This document shows, piece by piece, positions 56,878 through 64,000 of a stretch of 64,000 nucleotides of DNA. A program made the position numbers and the translations under genes. Positions within the stretch are counted from its first letter, which is position 1. Every line of letters starts with the position of its first letter. The stretch comes from Acetatifactor sp. (GTDB taxonomy: Bacteria > Bacillota > Clostridia > Lachnospirales > Lachnospiraceae). The notes beneath the pieces are model-generated. The model had not been told where the DNA came from. It ran no database searches and worked only from the letters and a program-made list of their open reading frames with translations. The stretch spans positions 1 through 64,000 of the forward strand of contig JAEEVF010000001.1 of NCBI GenBank assembly GCA_016290775.1, in the 5' to 3' direction.

Positions 56878-59319
56878 ATGCAATCACAATCATTTACGGA
56901 AAAGGCAAGGGATGCGCTTGGCCACGCGTCAAAATGTGCGGCGAGCCTGAATCAGGGCTATGTCGGCACGGAGCATATCCTTGCGGGACTACTGAAGGAG
57001 GGGACCGGCGTTGCAGCTAAGGTCCTTACGGAAAACGGAGTAGATTTAGACAAGCTTCTGGACATGATCCGCGAGCTGATTGCCTTTGAAAACGGCGCCC
57101 CCGTGCGCGAACGCGAAGGGTATTCCCCCCGCGCACAGAGGATCCTTGAGGAAGCGATCGCGCAGGCTAAACGTTTCGGACAGAAGGAAGCAGGGACGGA
57201 GCATCTTCTCCTTGCCATCATCAAAGAGGGCGAGAATGTGGCCGTGCGTCTTTTGAACGCAATGAACGTAAACCTCCAAAAGGTTTACGTGGAAACATTG
57301 CAGGCCATCGGACAGGACGGGAACCTCTACAAGGAGGATCTGGGAAGAAGAAATCAGGGCAAGGGAAAAACCTCTACCCTGGACCAATACAGCAGGGATC
57401 TTACGGCCCTTGCACGTGAAGGAAAGCTTGACCCCGTCGTGGGACGCGAGGAAGAGATCCGCAGAGTGATCCAGATCCTGAGCAGACGCACCAAGAACAA
57501 TCCATGTCTGATCGGCGAGCCTGGCGTCGGCAAGACCTCCGTCGTGGAAGGACTTGCGCTTCGGATCGTTTCCGGCGACGTGCCCTTTACGGTGCAGAAC
57601 AAGCGTGTTCTTACGCTGGATCTTGCAGGCATGGTGGCGGGAAGCAAATACCGCGGTGAATTCGAAGAGCGCATTAAGAAGGTCATTAAAGAGGTCATTG
57701 ATGACGGTAACGTCGTTCTATTCCTGGATGAGATCCACACGCTCATTGGAGCCGGCGGCGCAGAGGGTGCCATCGATGCATCCAACATCCTAAAGCCTTC
57801 CCTGGCAAGAGGAGAGCTGCAGCTCATCGGTGCGACCACCATCGCGGAATACCGCAAGTACGTGGAGAAGGATGCCGCCTTAGAGCGCAGGTTCCAGCCC
57901 GTGAACGTGGAGGAACCCACGCAGGAGGAGGCCATTGCGATCCTTGAAGGCGTGAAGGGCAAATATGAAGAGCATCATCATGTGACCATTACCCGTGAAG
58001 CAGTGGAAGCTGCCGTCAAATTGTCCGAAAGATATATTAACGACCGTAACCTTCCTGACAAGGCCATCGACCTGATCGACGAGGCTGCATCCAGTGCAAG
58101 GCTTCAGATGATGGAGATCCCTGAGAAGGAAAAGGAACTTCTCGCCCAGATCAAGAAAAAGGATCTGCAGATCGAGCGGTCGATCCGCATGGAGGTCTTT
58201 GCACAGGCGGCGGAGCTGAAAAAGGAGCAAAGCCTGCTTTTGCAGAAATATGACAAGATGGTCGCAAAACGCGAGGAGCAGGAGCGTGAAAGGCGCTATG
58301 AGGTGAAGGAAGAGGACATTGCACGCGTGGTGTCCATCTGGACCAAGATCCCCGTGACAAAGCTGGCGGAAAAGGAGAGCGAAAAGCTCCTAAAGCTCGA
58401 AGGCATTCTGCATAAGCGCGTGATCGGACAGGAAGAGGCCGTGACGGCGGTCGCGAAGGCCATGCGCCGCGGCAGAGTGGGGCTTAAGGACCCCAACAGA
58501 CCGATCGGCTCCTTCTTCTTCCTTGGACCGACGGGTGTCGGAAAAACGGAGCTTTCCAAGGCACTTGCTGAGGCGATGTTTGGCTCTGAGGATGCGATGA
58601 TCCGCGTGGACATGTCGGAGTATATGGAGGGGCATTCCGTTTCGAAGATGATCGGTTCGCCGCCTGGCTACGTTGGTTTTGAGGAGGGCGGACAGCTTTC
58701 CGAGAAGGTGCGCAGGAACCCTTATTCGGTAGTGCTTTTCGATGAGATCGAGAAGGCACATCCCGACGTGTTCAACGTGCTTTTGCAGGTGCTTGACGAC
58801 GGTCACGTCACGGATTCGAAGGGACGCAAGGTCAGCTTCAAGAATACCATTCTCATCATGACGAGTAACGCAGGTGCACAGAGGATCGTGGATCCCAAGA
58901 ACCTCGGTTTCGCATCGGAAAAGAATGAGAAGAGAGACTATGAGCGCATGAAGTCCGCGGTGATGGACGAGGTCAAGAAGAGCTTCAAGCCTGAGTTCAT
59001 CAACAGGATCGATGACATCATCGTGTTCCATCAGCTAAACGACGAAAACATGAAGGAGATCGTGGATCTTCTTTCCAGGAACCTGGCCAAGCGTTGTGAG
59101 ACCCAGATGGGGATCCGCCTGACGCTTACGCCGGCGCTCAAAGAGCATCTGGTGAAGAAATATTCCGATCAAAAGATGGGTGCAAGACCCTTGAAGAGAG
59201 CCATCCAGTCCGTAGTGGAGGATGCTCTTGCGGAAGAGATCCTGGCCGGTCGCGTAAAGCGCGGCGATACGGTCAGCGCAGGGTTTAAGGCAGATAAAAT
59301 CAACTTTCACGTAAAATAA
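56878..59319 (+). CDS. clpC: ATP-dependent Clp protease ATP-binding subunit ClpC
   Basis: 813 residues with the class I Clp layout: N-terminal double repeat ([16 protein letters not shown] onward), first AAA+ domain with Walker [14 protein letters not shown] and Walker [17 protein letters not shown], coiled-coil middle domain ([19 protein letters not shown]), second AAA+ domain with [13 protein letters not shown] and a ClpP-contact region. Unfolds proteins for ClpP. No mcsA/mcsB adaptor genes adjoin it. ATG follows three bases after gntR stop. Confidence 0.96.
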   Translation: MQSQSFTEKARDALGHASKCAASLNQGYVGTEHILAGLLKEGTGVAAKVLTENGVDLDKLLDMIRELIAFENGAPVREREGYSPRAQRILEEAIAQAKRFGQKEAGTEHLLLAIIKEGENVAVRLLNAMNVNLQKVYVETLQAIGQDGNLYKEDLGRRNQGKGKTSTLDQYSRDLTALAREGKLDPVVGREEEIRRVIQILSRRTKNNPCLIGEPGVGKTSVVEGLALRIVSGDVPFTVQNKRVLTLDLAGMVAGSKYRGEFEERIKKVIKEVIDDGNVVLFLDEIHTLIGAGGAEGAIDASNILKPSLARGELQLIGATTIAEYRKYVEKDAALERRFQPVNVEEPTQEEAIAILEGVKGKYEEHHHVTITREAVEAAVKLSERYINDRNLPDKAIDLIDEAASSARLQMMEIPEKEKELLAQIKKKDLQIERSIRMEVFAQAAELKKEQSLLLQKYDKMVAKREEQERERRYEVKEEDIARVVSIWTKIPVTKLAEKESEKLLKLEGILHKRVIGQEEAVTAVAKAMRRGRVGLKDPNRPIGSFFFLGPTGVGKTELSKALAEAMFGSEDAMIRVDMSEYMEGHSVSKMIGSPPGYVGFEEGGQLSEKVRRNPYSVVLFDEIEKAHPDVFNVLLQVLDDGHVTDSKGRKVSFKNTILIMTSNAGAQRIVDPKNLGFASEKNEKRDYERMKSAVMDEVKKSFKPEFINRIDDIIVFHQLNDENMKEIVDLLSRNLAKRCETQMGIRLTLTPALKEHLVKKYSDQKMGARPLKRAIQSVVEDALAEEILAGRVKRGDTVSAGFKADKINFHVK

Positions 59320-59337
59320 ACCTAGGAGGAAAAACAA

Positions 59338-59751
59338 ATGGCAGTAGTACGGGAACTGATCCGCAGCGAGGAAAACGGGGGATTTAGCTTTGGAAATCAC
59401 GAGCTTGCTGCAAAGGCAAAGCTGGAGGATTTCAAGCATGGCGGGGATCTTCTCAAGGTAAAGACCTACAATGAGATCACAAAGCTCGAAAAGAACGGTG
59501 GCTTTTTATATGAATCCGTTCCGGGCACGAGCGTAACAAACTTCCTTGAGTCTGAGGATGAAGTAAGCTTCACCGTAGAGGGCGACCAGGATGCGCAGAT
59601 CACCGTTGGTCTCGCAGACGAAACGGATTATGAAGTGTTCGTGGATGGCGAAAGCATTGGCATCATGAATACCGGGCTTGGCGGAAAGCTTTCTCTTTCC
59701 GTTCTGCTTGCAGCCGTGGATCACGTTGACGTAAAGATCGTAAAACAGTAG
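59338..59751 (+). CDS. Conserved-looking soluble protein of unknown function
   Basis: 137 residues, no signal or membrane helix. N-terminal half: MAVVRELIRSEENGGFSFGN, then EITKLEKNGGFLYES, two similar ENGGF/KNGGF segments. C-terminal half strand-rich (EVSFTVEGDQDAQITVGLAD). AGGAGGAAAAAC precedes the ATG, and it follows clpC by 18 bp, so it is expressed with it. No family assigned. Confidence 0.75.
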   Translation: MAVVRELIRSEENGGFSFGNHELAAKAKLEDFKHGGDLLKVKTYNEITKLEKNGGFLYESVPGTSVTNFLESEDEVSFTVEGDQDAQITVGLADETDYEVFVDGESIGIMNTGLGGKLSLSVLLAAVDHVDVKIVKQ

Positions 59752-59773
59752 GTTTTTGAAGCAGGGAGAGGCT

Positions 59774-61156
59774 ATGGCAAAAGGGAAAATGACCAGCGTC
59801 TTCTTCTGCCAAAGCTGTGGCTATGAATCGGCAAAATGGACGGGACAATGCCCTGCGTGCAAGGCTTGGAACACCATGGTGGAAGAGATCGTGGATCGGT
59901 CTGAACTAAAGGGGTCACAAGGAGCACGAAAAGGGAGCACGTCAGAGCCCTGCATTCTTTCTGAGGTGACGATCCGGGAACAGGATAAGGTCCTCACCGG
60001 CATCGGCGAACTCGATCGCGTGTTGGGCGGCGGCATAGTGCAAGGGTCCCTCACCTTGGTGGGAGGAGATCCCGGCATCGGAAAATCTACCCTTCTTTTG
60101 CAGGTCTGCCAGAAGGTTTCAGCGGCAGGCCATAAGGTGCTTTACGTATCCGGCGAGGAATCGCAGGTTCAGATCAAAATGCGTGCGGACCGCATCGGAC
60201 CGTTCTCCAAGGACATGTTCCTGCTGTGCGAAACGTCCCTGGATGCCATTACGGAAGTGATCCGAAGGCAAAAGCCTGAGGTTGTCGTGATCGACTCGAT
60301 CCAGACGATGTATTCCGAGAATGTCTCTTCAGCGCCGGGAAGCGTTTCACAGGTGCGTGAGGCAACGGCAACGCTATTGCAGCTTGCCAAGGGCCTTCTT
60401 GTTTCCGTGTTCATTGTCGGACACGTGACGAAGGAGGGCACGGTGGCAGGACCTAGAGTGCTAGAGCACATGGTGGATACCGTGCTTTACTTTGAAGGCG
60501 ACAGACATGCGTCCTATCGCGTCCTTCGGGGCGTAAAGAACCGTTTTGGTTCCACCAATGAGATCGGCGTCTTCGAAATGCGCGAGACGGGACTTGTCGA
60601 GGTTCAGAACCCTTCGGAGTATATGCTTTCGGGGCGCCCTGAGAATGCGAGCGGTTCCGTGGTGACATGTTCCATGGAGGGCACGAGGCCAGTGCTTCTT
60701 GAGATCCAGGGACTTGTTTGTCACAGCAGTTTTGGCATTCCGCGCAGGCAGACGACGGGTACGGATTTTAACCGCGTGAACCTTTTGATGGCAGTGCTTG
60801 AAAAGCGTTCCGGCGTACAGCTTTCAGGATGTGACGCATATGTCAACGTAACGGGCGGTCTTAAGGTGACGGAGCCGGCGATCGATCTTGCGATCGTTCT
60901 CGCGATCGTTTCAAGCTTTCGCAATCAGGCCTTGCCGGCAAAGCTGATCGCGTTTGGCGAGGTGGGTCTGTCCGGTGAGGTGCGCAGCGTAAGTCAGGCG
61001 TCACAACGCATTGCAGAGGCGGAAAAGCTTGGATTTGACACTTGTCTCGTGCCGAAAAGCAATCTGAGCGAGGCACTGAAGGACAAGGCAGGAAAAATGA
61101 AGGTAGTTGGCATCGCTACAGTGTCGGACGCACTGGAGTTTCTTGGCAGCAGGTAA
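59774..61156 (+). CDS. radA: DNA repair protein RadA/Sms
   Basis: 460 residues from ATG 59774 (GGGAGAGG upstream). N-terminal zinc finger CQSCGYESAKWTGQCPAC, RecA-like ATPase with Walker A GGDPGIGKSTLLLQ, the RadA-specific KNRFGSTNEIGVFEM and a C-terminal Lon-protease-like domain without catalytic Ser-Lys pair. Helps branch migration during recombination and, in competent bacteria, integration of taken-up DNA, which fits with comEA/comEC in the same region. Confidence 0.96.
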   Translation: MAKGKMTSVFFCQSCGYESAKWTGQCPACKAWNTMVEEIVDRSELKGSQGARKGSTSEPCILSEVTIREQDKVLTGIGELDRVLGGGIVQGSLTLVGGDPGIGKSTLLLQVCQKVSAAGHKVLYVSGEESQVQIKMRADRIGPFSKDMFLLCETSLDAITEVIRRQKPEVVVIDSIQTMYSENVSSAPGSVSQVREATATLLQLAKGLLVSVFIVGHVTKEGTVAGPRVLEHMVDTVLYFEGDRHASYRVLRGVKNRFGSTNEIGVFEMRETGLVEVQNPSEYMLSGRPENASGSVVTCSMEGTRPVLLEIQGLVCHSSFGIPRRQTTGTDFNRVNLLMAVLEKRSGVQLSGCDAYVNVTGGLKVTEPAIDLAIVLAIVSSFRNQALPAKLIAFGEVGLSGEVRSVSQASQRIAEAEKLGFDTCLVPKSNLSEALKDKAGKMKVVGIATVSDALEFLGSR

Positions 61157-61181
61157 GTCATGAAGTGAGGAGGTGGCAGGC

Positions 61182-61508
61182 ATGACATATGAAGACATTG
61201 TTTACATGGTGAGAAGAGTGTTTGAAAATGCAGACGCCAGAAGAGTTCTGGAGCACGTGGCCATCCAGGTGAACGTGACAGGAGAGGGCGAAGGCATCTT
61301 CTATGTTGAGGTCGCCGAAAGGCAGGTCTGCGTCGAACCTTATGATTACTATGACCGTGATTGCCTGTTGATCATCCCGAGCAAGGCAGTCAAGGAACTG
61401 TGCGAAAGGAAGTATACTTTACGCAGTGCGATCGAGAACGGAACCGTTGAATTTCATGGCGATGAGCGCAAAATGAAGCTCTGTTTGAGCAAGATCAAAC
61501 TCCGCTAA
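61182..61508 (+). CDS. SCP2-like sterol-carrier-fold protein
   Basis: 108 residues from ATG 61182 with GAGGAGG 9 bp upstream. The pattern IAIQVNV-like strand, [20 protein letters not shown] and [20 protein letters not shown] resembles the SCP2 lipid-binding fold found as small stand-alone proteins in Clostridia. Ligand unknown. Follows radA by about 25 bp. Confidence 0.65.
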   Translation: MTYEDIVYMVRRVFENADARRVLEHVAIQVNVTGEGEGIFYVEVAERQVCVEPYDYYDRDCLLIIPSKAVKELCERKYTLRSAIENGTVEFHGDERKMKLCLSKIKLR

Positions 61509-61581
61509 ACGGAAAAGTGGGGAAAAACGTAAAAAAATCTTAAAAAAACGCAAAAAATATGACTTTTTTTACGTTTTTGTA

Positions 61582-61610
61582 TTGAAAAATCGTTTTTTAT
61601 TTGGTATGCT
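61582..61610 (+). promoter_or_regulatory. Predicted HU promoter
   Basis: TTGAAA (61582-61587), 17-bp spacer, TATGCT (61605-61610), preceded by a run of A/T tracts (61515-61580) that may act as an UP element. Confidence 0.75.
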
Positions 61611-61701
61611 GATATTTAGAAAAGGGAGAGCCCTTTTCGTAAAAGAGGTTTTTGGGCACATAAGTGCTCGAAATAAACAAAAAGAAGGAAGGAGATCCAT
61701 T

Positions 61702-62010
61702 ATGAACAAGACAGAACTTGTAGCAGCAGTAGCAGCAAAGGCAGAGATCACCAAGAAAGACGCAGCAGCAGCAGTTGAGGCAGTTTTCGCAGTTATCGGC
61801 GATGAGCTTCAGAAGAAAGAGAAAGTACAGCTGATCGGCTTTGGTACTTTCCAGACCAGCGAGAGAAAGGCTCGTACCGGCCGCAATCCTCAGACTGGCG
61901 CTACCGTTAAGATTGCAGCAGCTACTCTTCCCGCATTCAAGGCTGGTAAGGCTCTGAAGGAGAAGGTTAACACCAAGCCTAAGAAGGCCGCAGCTAAGAA
62001 GAAGAAATAA
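61702..62010 (+). CDS. hup: DNA-binding protein HU
   Basis: 102 residues from ATG 61702 (AAGGAAGGAG upstream). Standard HU fold: [40 protein letters not shown] with the DNA-contact arm and its tip Pro. A Lys/Ala-rich tail ([11 protein letters not shown]) extends the usual 90 residues. Abundant nucleoid protein bending DNA. Monocistronic between its own promoter and terminator. Confidence 0.96.
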   Translation: MNKTELVAAVAAKAEITKKDAAAAVEAVFAVIGDELQKKEKVQLIGFGTFQTSERKARTGRNPQTGATVKIAAATLPAFKAGKALKEKVNTKPKKAAAKKKK

Positions 62011-62055
62011 GTTCGACCATCTTAAGTAATGTGATAATTCAGACTTCAAGCGCAG

Positions 62056-62090
62056 GACGGCGTACCACGGTACGCCGTCTTCGTCATTTT
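62056..62090 (+). terminator. HU terminator
   Basis: Eleven-bp perfect stem (62056-62066 with 62069-62079) with a minimal loop, followed by TTCGTCATTTT. Confidence 0.85.
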
Positions 62091-62160
62091 AAAAGTTTTG
62101 CTTGCATTTGCGGAAGGAACGTGTTATGATTTCATTCGTCGGCAAAAGACGGATCAATAT

Positions 62161-62231
62161 AGGGGAATAGTACAATGGTAGTGCGGCGGTCTCCAAAACC
62201 GTTAATGGGAGTTCGATCCTCTCTTCCCCTG
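62161..62231 (+). tRNA. tRNA-Trp (anticodon CCA)
   Basis: Acceptor stem AGGGGAA/TTCCCCT (62161-62167 with 62224-62230), discriminator G at 62231, anticodon stem GCGGT/ACCGT around loop CTCCAAA with CCA at 62193-62195, and T arm with GTTCGATC. The CCA end is not encoded. A compact 71-nt gene. Confidence 0.95.
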
Positions 62232-62236
62232 GTTAG

Positions 62237-62270
62237 AGCTTGAAGGGCAGCTGCTTTTCAAGCTTTTTTT
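62237..62270 (+). terminator. tRNA-Trp terminator
   Basis: Stem AGCTTGAA/TTCAAGCT (62237-62244 with 62257-62264), then seven Ts. Confidence 0.9.
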
Positions 62271-62319
62271 ATGCATGCGCGCCCGTGCCCGCATTCACAT
62301 TGAGAACTCGGGGTTGCGG

Positions 62320-62464
62320 CTGGCATCCCCTCTCAGGCCTATTCGCATTACGTGATTTTACGTAGCGGGTGCTAAGGCATCTCAAATGCCGCCGAAAAGA
62401 TGGCGTCATTTGATACGCTGCCTAAGCACCGACGTAAAATACGTACCTGAGAGGGGACAGCCAG
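62320..62464. other. 145-nt long foldback structure of unknown type
   Basis: Successive paired blocks run inward: CTGGC/GCCAG, TCCCCTCTCAGG/CCTGAGAGGGGA, TACGT/ACGTA, ATTTTACGT/ACGTAAAAT, GGTGCT/AGCACC, AAGGCA/TGCCTA (one mismatch), AAATG/CATTT and GCC/GGC at the tip. Left side has an unpaired 11-nt bulge (62338-62348). No T run follows, so it is not a simple terminator. It may be a non-coding RNA or a foldback mobile element next to tRNA-Trp. Confidence 0.75.
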
Positions 62465-62471
62465 TCGCTCC

Positions 62472-62632
62472 CCTCGAGGTGGAGGATGGCCTGGATAGAA
62501 GCGGTGGATGTGTGGTAAGGGGAAGCAGTGTGGCGAACGCTGGATGTTGTTCCTCGAGGTGGAGGCATGGCCTGGATGGAAGCGGTGGATGTGTGGTAAG
62601 GGGAAGCAGTGCGGCGAAAACTGTGAGTTCTT
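62472..62632 (+). repeat. Two 80-bp direct repeats with a degenerate third copy
   Basis: CCTCGAGGTGGAGG starts copy 1 at 62472 and copy 2 at 62552; the copies match over about 55 bp before diverging, copy 2 having one extra C. A worn third copy seems to start near 62630. The strand is purine-rich. A frame of 109 codons crosses it but has repeat-like, biased content and no good ribosome site, so it is not called a gene. The rest of 62271-62740 shows nothing else. Confidence 0.7.
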
Positions 62633-62740
62633 TGAGTTGGTGGATGGGCAGGGTGGAAGCGCATGCATGCACTGAGGAGAGTATGCATGGTAAGGCAGGC
62701 GTGCAGGACTGGTAGCATGGGAAGTGAGGTGGTAAGTGGT

Positions 62741-63139
62741 ATGGAGCAGGACGAGAGATTGGCAAAGGCGCTGGAAACACTTAGGAATTATGTGCTAGAG
62801 TTGGGGATGAAGGCTGGGAAGAGTGAGGAATGGGCCGGGGAGCTGTGGGAGCGGATTAAGGGTAGTAATGGGGTGTTAAGGGAGCTGGCGTATTATCACG
62901 ATTACGGAGAGTTTTTGGGAGAGTATAAGGTTGCAGGTTTTGGGCTGACGGACGTGCTGGTGTGGCAGGTGGATCATTTTAAGGCATATATGGACCGGCA
63001 TGAGGAGATGAACCGTTATCGGACGGAAAGGCTCTTTTTGGAATCGTTGGACGTGTTGCTGAAAATGGAGCAGGATCCGAAGCCTTTTGTCGAGAAAATG
63101 AAAGGCGAAACGGGGACGGATTTTGCGGATAAATATTGA
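62741..63139 (+). CDS. Small helical protein of unknown function
   Basis: 132 residues from ATG 62741 (MEQDERLAKALETLRNYVLE); an ATG at 62717 is also possible. Mostly helical, charged and aromatic: EEWAGELWERIKGSNGVLRE, VLVWQVDHFKAYMDRHEEMN. No signal or membrane helix. Its start is unusual in lying right behind the repeat block. No family is assigned with confidence. Confidence 0.65.
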   Translation: MEQDERLAKALETLRNYVLELGMKAGKSEEWAGELWERIKGSNGVLRELAYYHDYGEFLGEYKVAGFGLTDVLVWQVDHFKAYMDRHEEMNRYRTERLFLESLDVLLKMEQDPKPFVEKMKGETGTDFADKY

Positions 63140-63251
63140 AAAAAATACTGTACTTTTGCGGAAAGTATGATAATATAAAAATACATATGTGTCATTTTTG
63201 CGCGCAAAAATAGGAAAATATGACAGGTCTGGCTTAAATGGGAGGACTTGG

Positions 63252-63713
63252 ATGGAGCAGGATGCGGGCATGAACGAAAAGATCATACGGGAGTATCATG
63301 AAGCCGTGGAGCCGCTGTTTCGCTTTTGGCCTTGGCTGGAGCAGCATGCGGGCGAGACGGGTCAGACGCTCTTTGAGGAGCAGGGGATCGCGGAGCATTC
63401 CCTGAGCTTTCCGGTGTATGATCCGATGCTCACGCAGTTTATCCGCGAGGCGGGGCAGAGTAGCCTGATGGATCGCAACTATCCATACGTATATTCCAGA
63501 AATGGTCTGCGAGATCATGCGGACGAGCGGGCCTTGATCACAAAAGCCGGTCCGGAAGAATGGGATCAGCTTCGGGGAATCCTCTCGCGCTATGTCCTTG
63601 GCGGCCGCGTGAAGGCAATGCTCTGGAGTGAGGGCGTGAAAGCATGCACATATCTGCTGGTCCTGAAGCGAATGAAGGAGATCGCGACGGGGCTTGAGCA
63701 GGAGAACGAATGA
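63252..63713 (+). CDS. Small soluble protein, DUF6508-like
   Basis: 153 residues from ATG 63252 with GGGAGGA upstream. Recognisable pattern SFPVYDPMLTQFIREAG, LMDRNYPYVYSRNGLRDHA and LSRYVLGGRVKAMLWSEGV, as I recall from the DUF6508 family; this is from memory. Function unknown. In front (about 63145-63170) is an inverted repeat TACTTT/AAAGTA next to TATGAT, a possible operator-promoter. Ends 28 bp before the TetR gene. Confidence 0.7.
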   Translation: MEQDAGMNEKIIREYHEAVEPLFRFWPWLEQHAGETGQTLFEEQGIAEHSLSFPVYDPMLTQFIREAGQSSLMDRNYPYVYSRNGLRDHADERALITKAGPEEWDQLRGILSRYVLGGRVKAMLWSEGVKACTYLLVLKRMKEIATGLEQENE

Positions 63714-63741
63714 CCTTTGGGGGAAAGGCACGGGGGAGAAC

Positions 63742-64000
63742 ATGGGAGAGAAATCAATTCAAAAGAGAAAGTATATTCTGGAGACGGCGCGAAAGGTTTT
63801 CGTGGAGAAGGGCTTTAAGAAGGTGACCATGAAGGACATCGTGGAGGCTTGCGACATCAGCCGCGGCGGCCTGTATCTCTATTTCGAGAGCACCAGCCAG
63901 ATCTTCCAGGAGGTCATGAAGATGGAGACCCAGGAGGCGGATGATCTCTTCTCCGACAGCATCAAGGAGGATGCGACGGCATCTGACATTTTGCTTTTGT
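63742..64000 (+). CDS. TetR/AcrR-family regulator, 3'-truncated by window edge
   Basis: First 86 codons only. The N-terminal TetR helix-turn-helix is complete: YILETARKVFVEKGFKKVTM, DIVEACDISRGGLYLYFEST. The ligand domain runs past the window. GGGGGAG precedes the ATG. Probably regulates nearby genes outside the window or itself. Confidence 0.92.
   Translation, partial: MGEKSIQKRKYILETARKVFVEKGFKKVTMKDIVEACDISRGGLYLYFESTSQIFQEVMKMETQEADDLFSDSIKEDATASDILLL

Noticed and set aside
62320..62464. 6S RNA
   Set aside because: Length is too short, the bulge is one-sided rather than a central open bubble, and the known flanking features are absent.
62386..62715. 109-codon frame through the foldback and 80-bp repeats
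   Set aside because: Content simply reflects the repeats, no ribosome site, and strong frames also exist on the other strand.

Overview
The window looks like a chromosomal segment of a low-motility-information, obligately anaerobic Firmicute of the Lachnospiraceae type (Clostridia). This is inferred from clear Gram-positive gene content (ClpC, lipoprotein signals, strong AGGAGG ribosome sites, TTG/GTG starts), an oxygen-sensitive class III ribonucleotide reductase, the arginine-based polyamine operon with carboxyspermidine genes, and several family-specific small membrane proteins. The core DNA is moderately GC-rich; the first 1.8 kb and the gene at 27.8-29.0 kb are AT-richer and look acquired.

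Layout. 1-3.6 kb: the 3' part of a restriction-modification specificity gene and a complete ISL3-family insertion sequence whose ends carry arrays of a TTTTAGGG motif. 3.65-14.5 kb: an eight-gene, same-strand operon (PP2C phosphatase, membrane Ser/Thr kinase, membrane protein with a cytoplasmic collagen-like Gly-X-Y stretch, SAP-Hsp70 fusion, and four proteins of unknown function). This is the most likely undescribed system here; the last genes faintly recall contractile-tail or type VI components, but that is a hypothesis only. 14.5-21.1 kb: arginine biosynthesis (argJ, argB, argD) with a GNAT acetyltransferase, an HD-GYP membrane protein and a solute-binding protein, preceded by an ArgR-like box. 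21.1-27.7 kb: comEA, a two-component system, a GerMN lipoprotein and comEC. An acquired PDDEXK nuclease-like gene separates comEC from holA. 30.1-36.2 kb: mscL with a zinc ribbon, a TPR lipoprotein, an NrdR-controlled nrdD fused to a glutaredoxin-like domain, an acyltransferase and pyrF.

36.2-42.4 kb: a minus-strand polyamine operon (speA, speE, speB, carboxyspermidine dehydrogenase and decarboxylase), ending at a perfect 41-bp-arm palindrome and starting with a long leader that holds a 33-codon upstream ORF and a terminator: a candidate attenuation system. 42.5-50.8 kb: an asymmetric heterodimeric ABC exporter, a D-lactate-dehydrogenase-type enzyme, pyrE, small membrane proteins and an M29-type aminopeptidase. 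50.9-54.6 kb: purE-purM-purN-purD behind a structured leader. 54.6-62.0 kb: an SH3b membrane protein with 11-residue repeats, a multi-hairpin element, gntR-clpC, radA, an SCP2-like protein and HU. 62.1-64 kb: tRNA-Trp, a 145-nt foldback structure plus 80-bp tandem repeats, two small proteins of unknown function and the start of a TetR regulator.

All calls come from reading the sequence; no database search was run. Remote-homology statements are marked as such.
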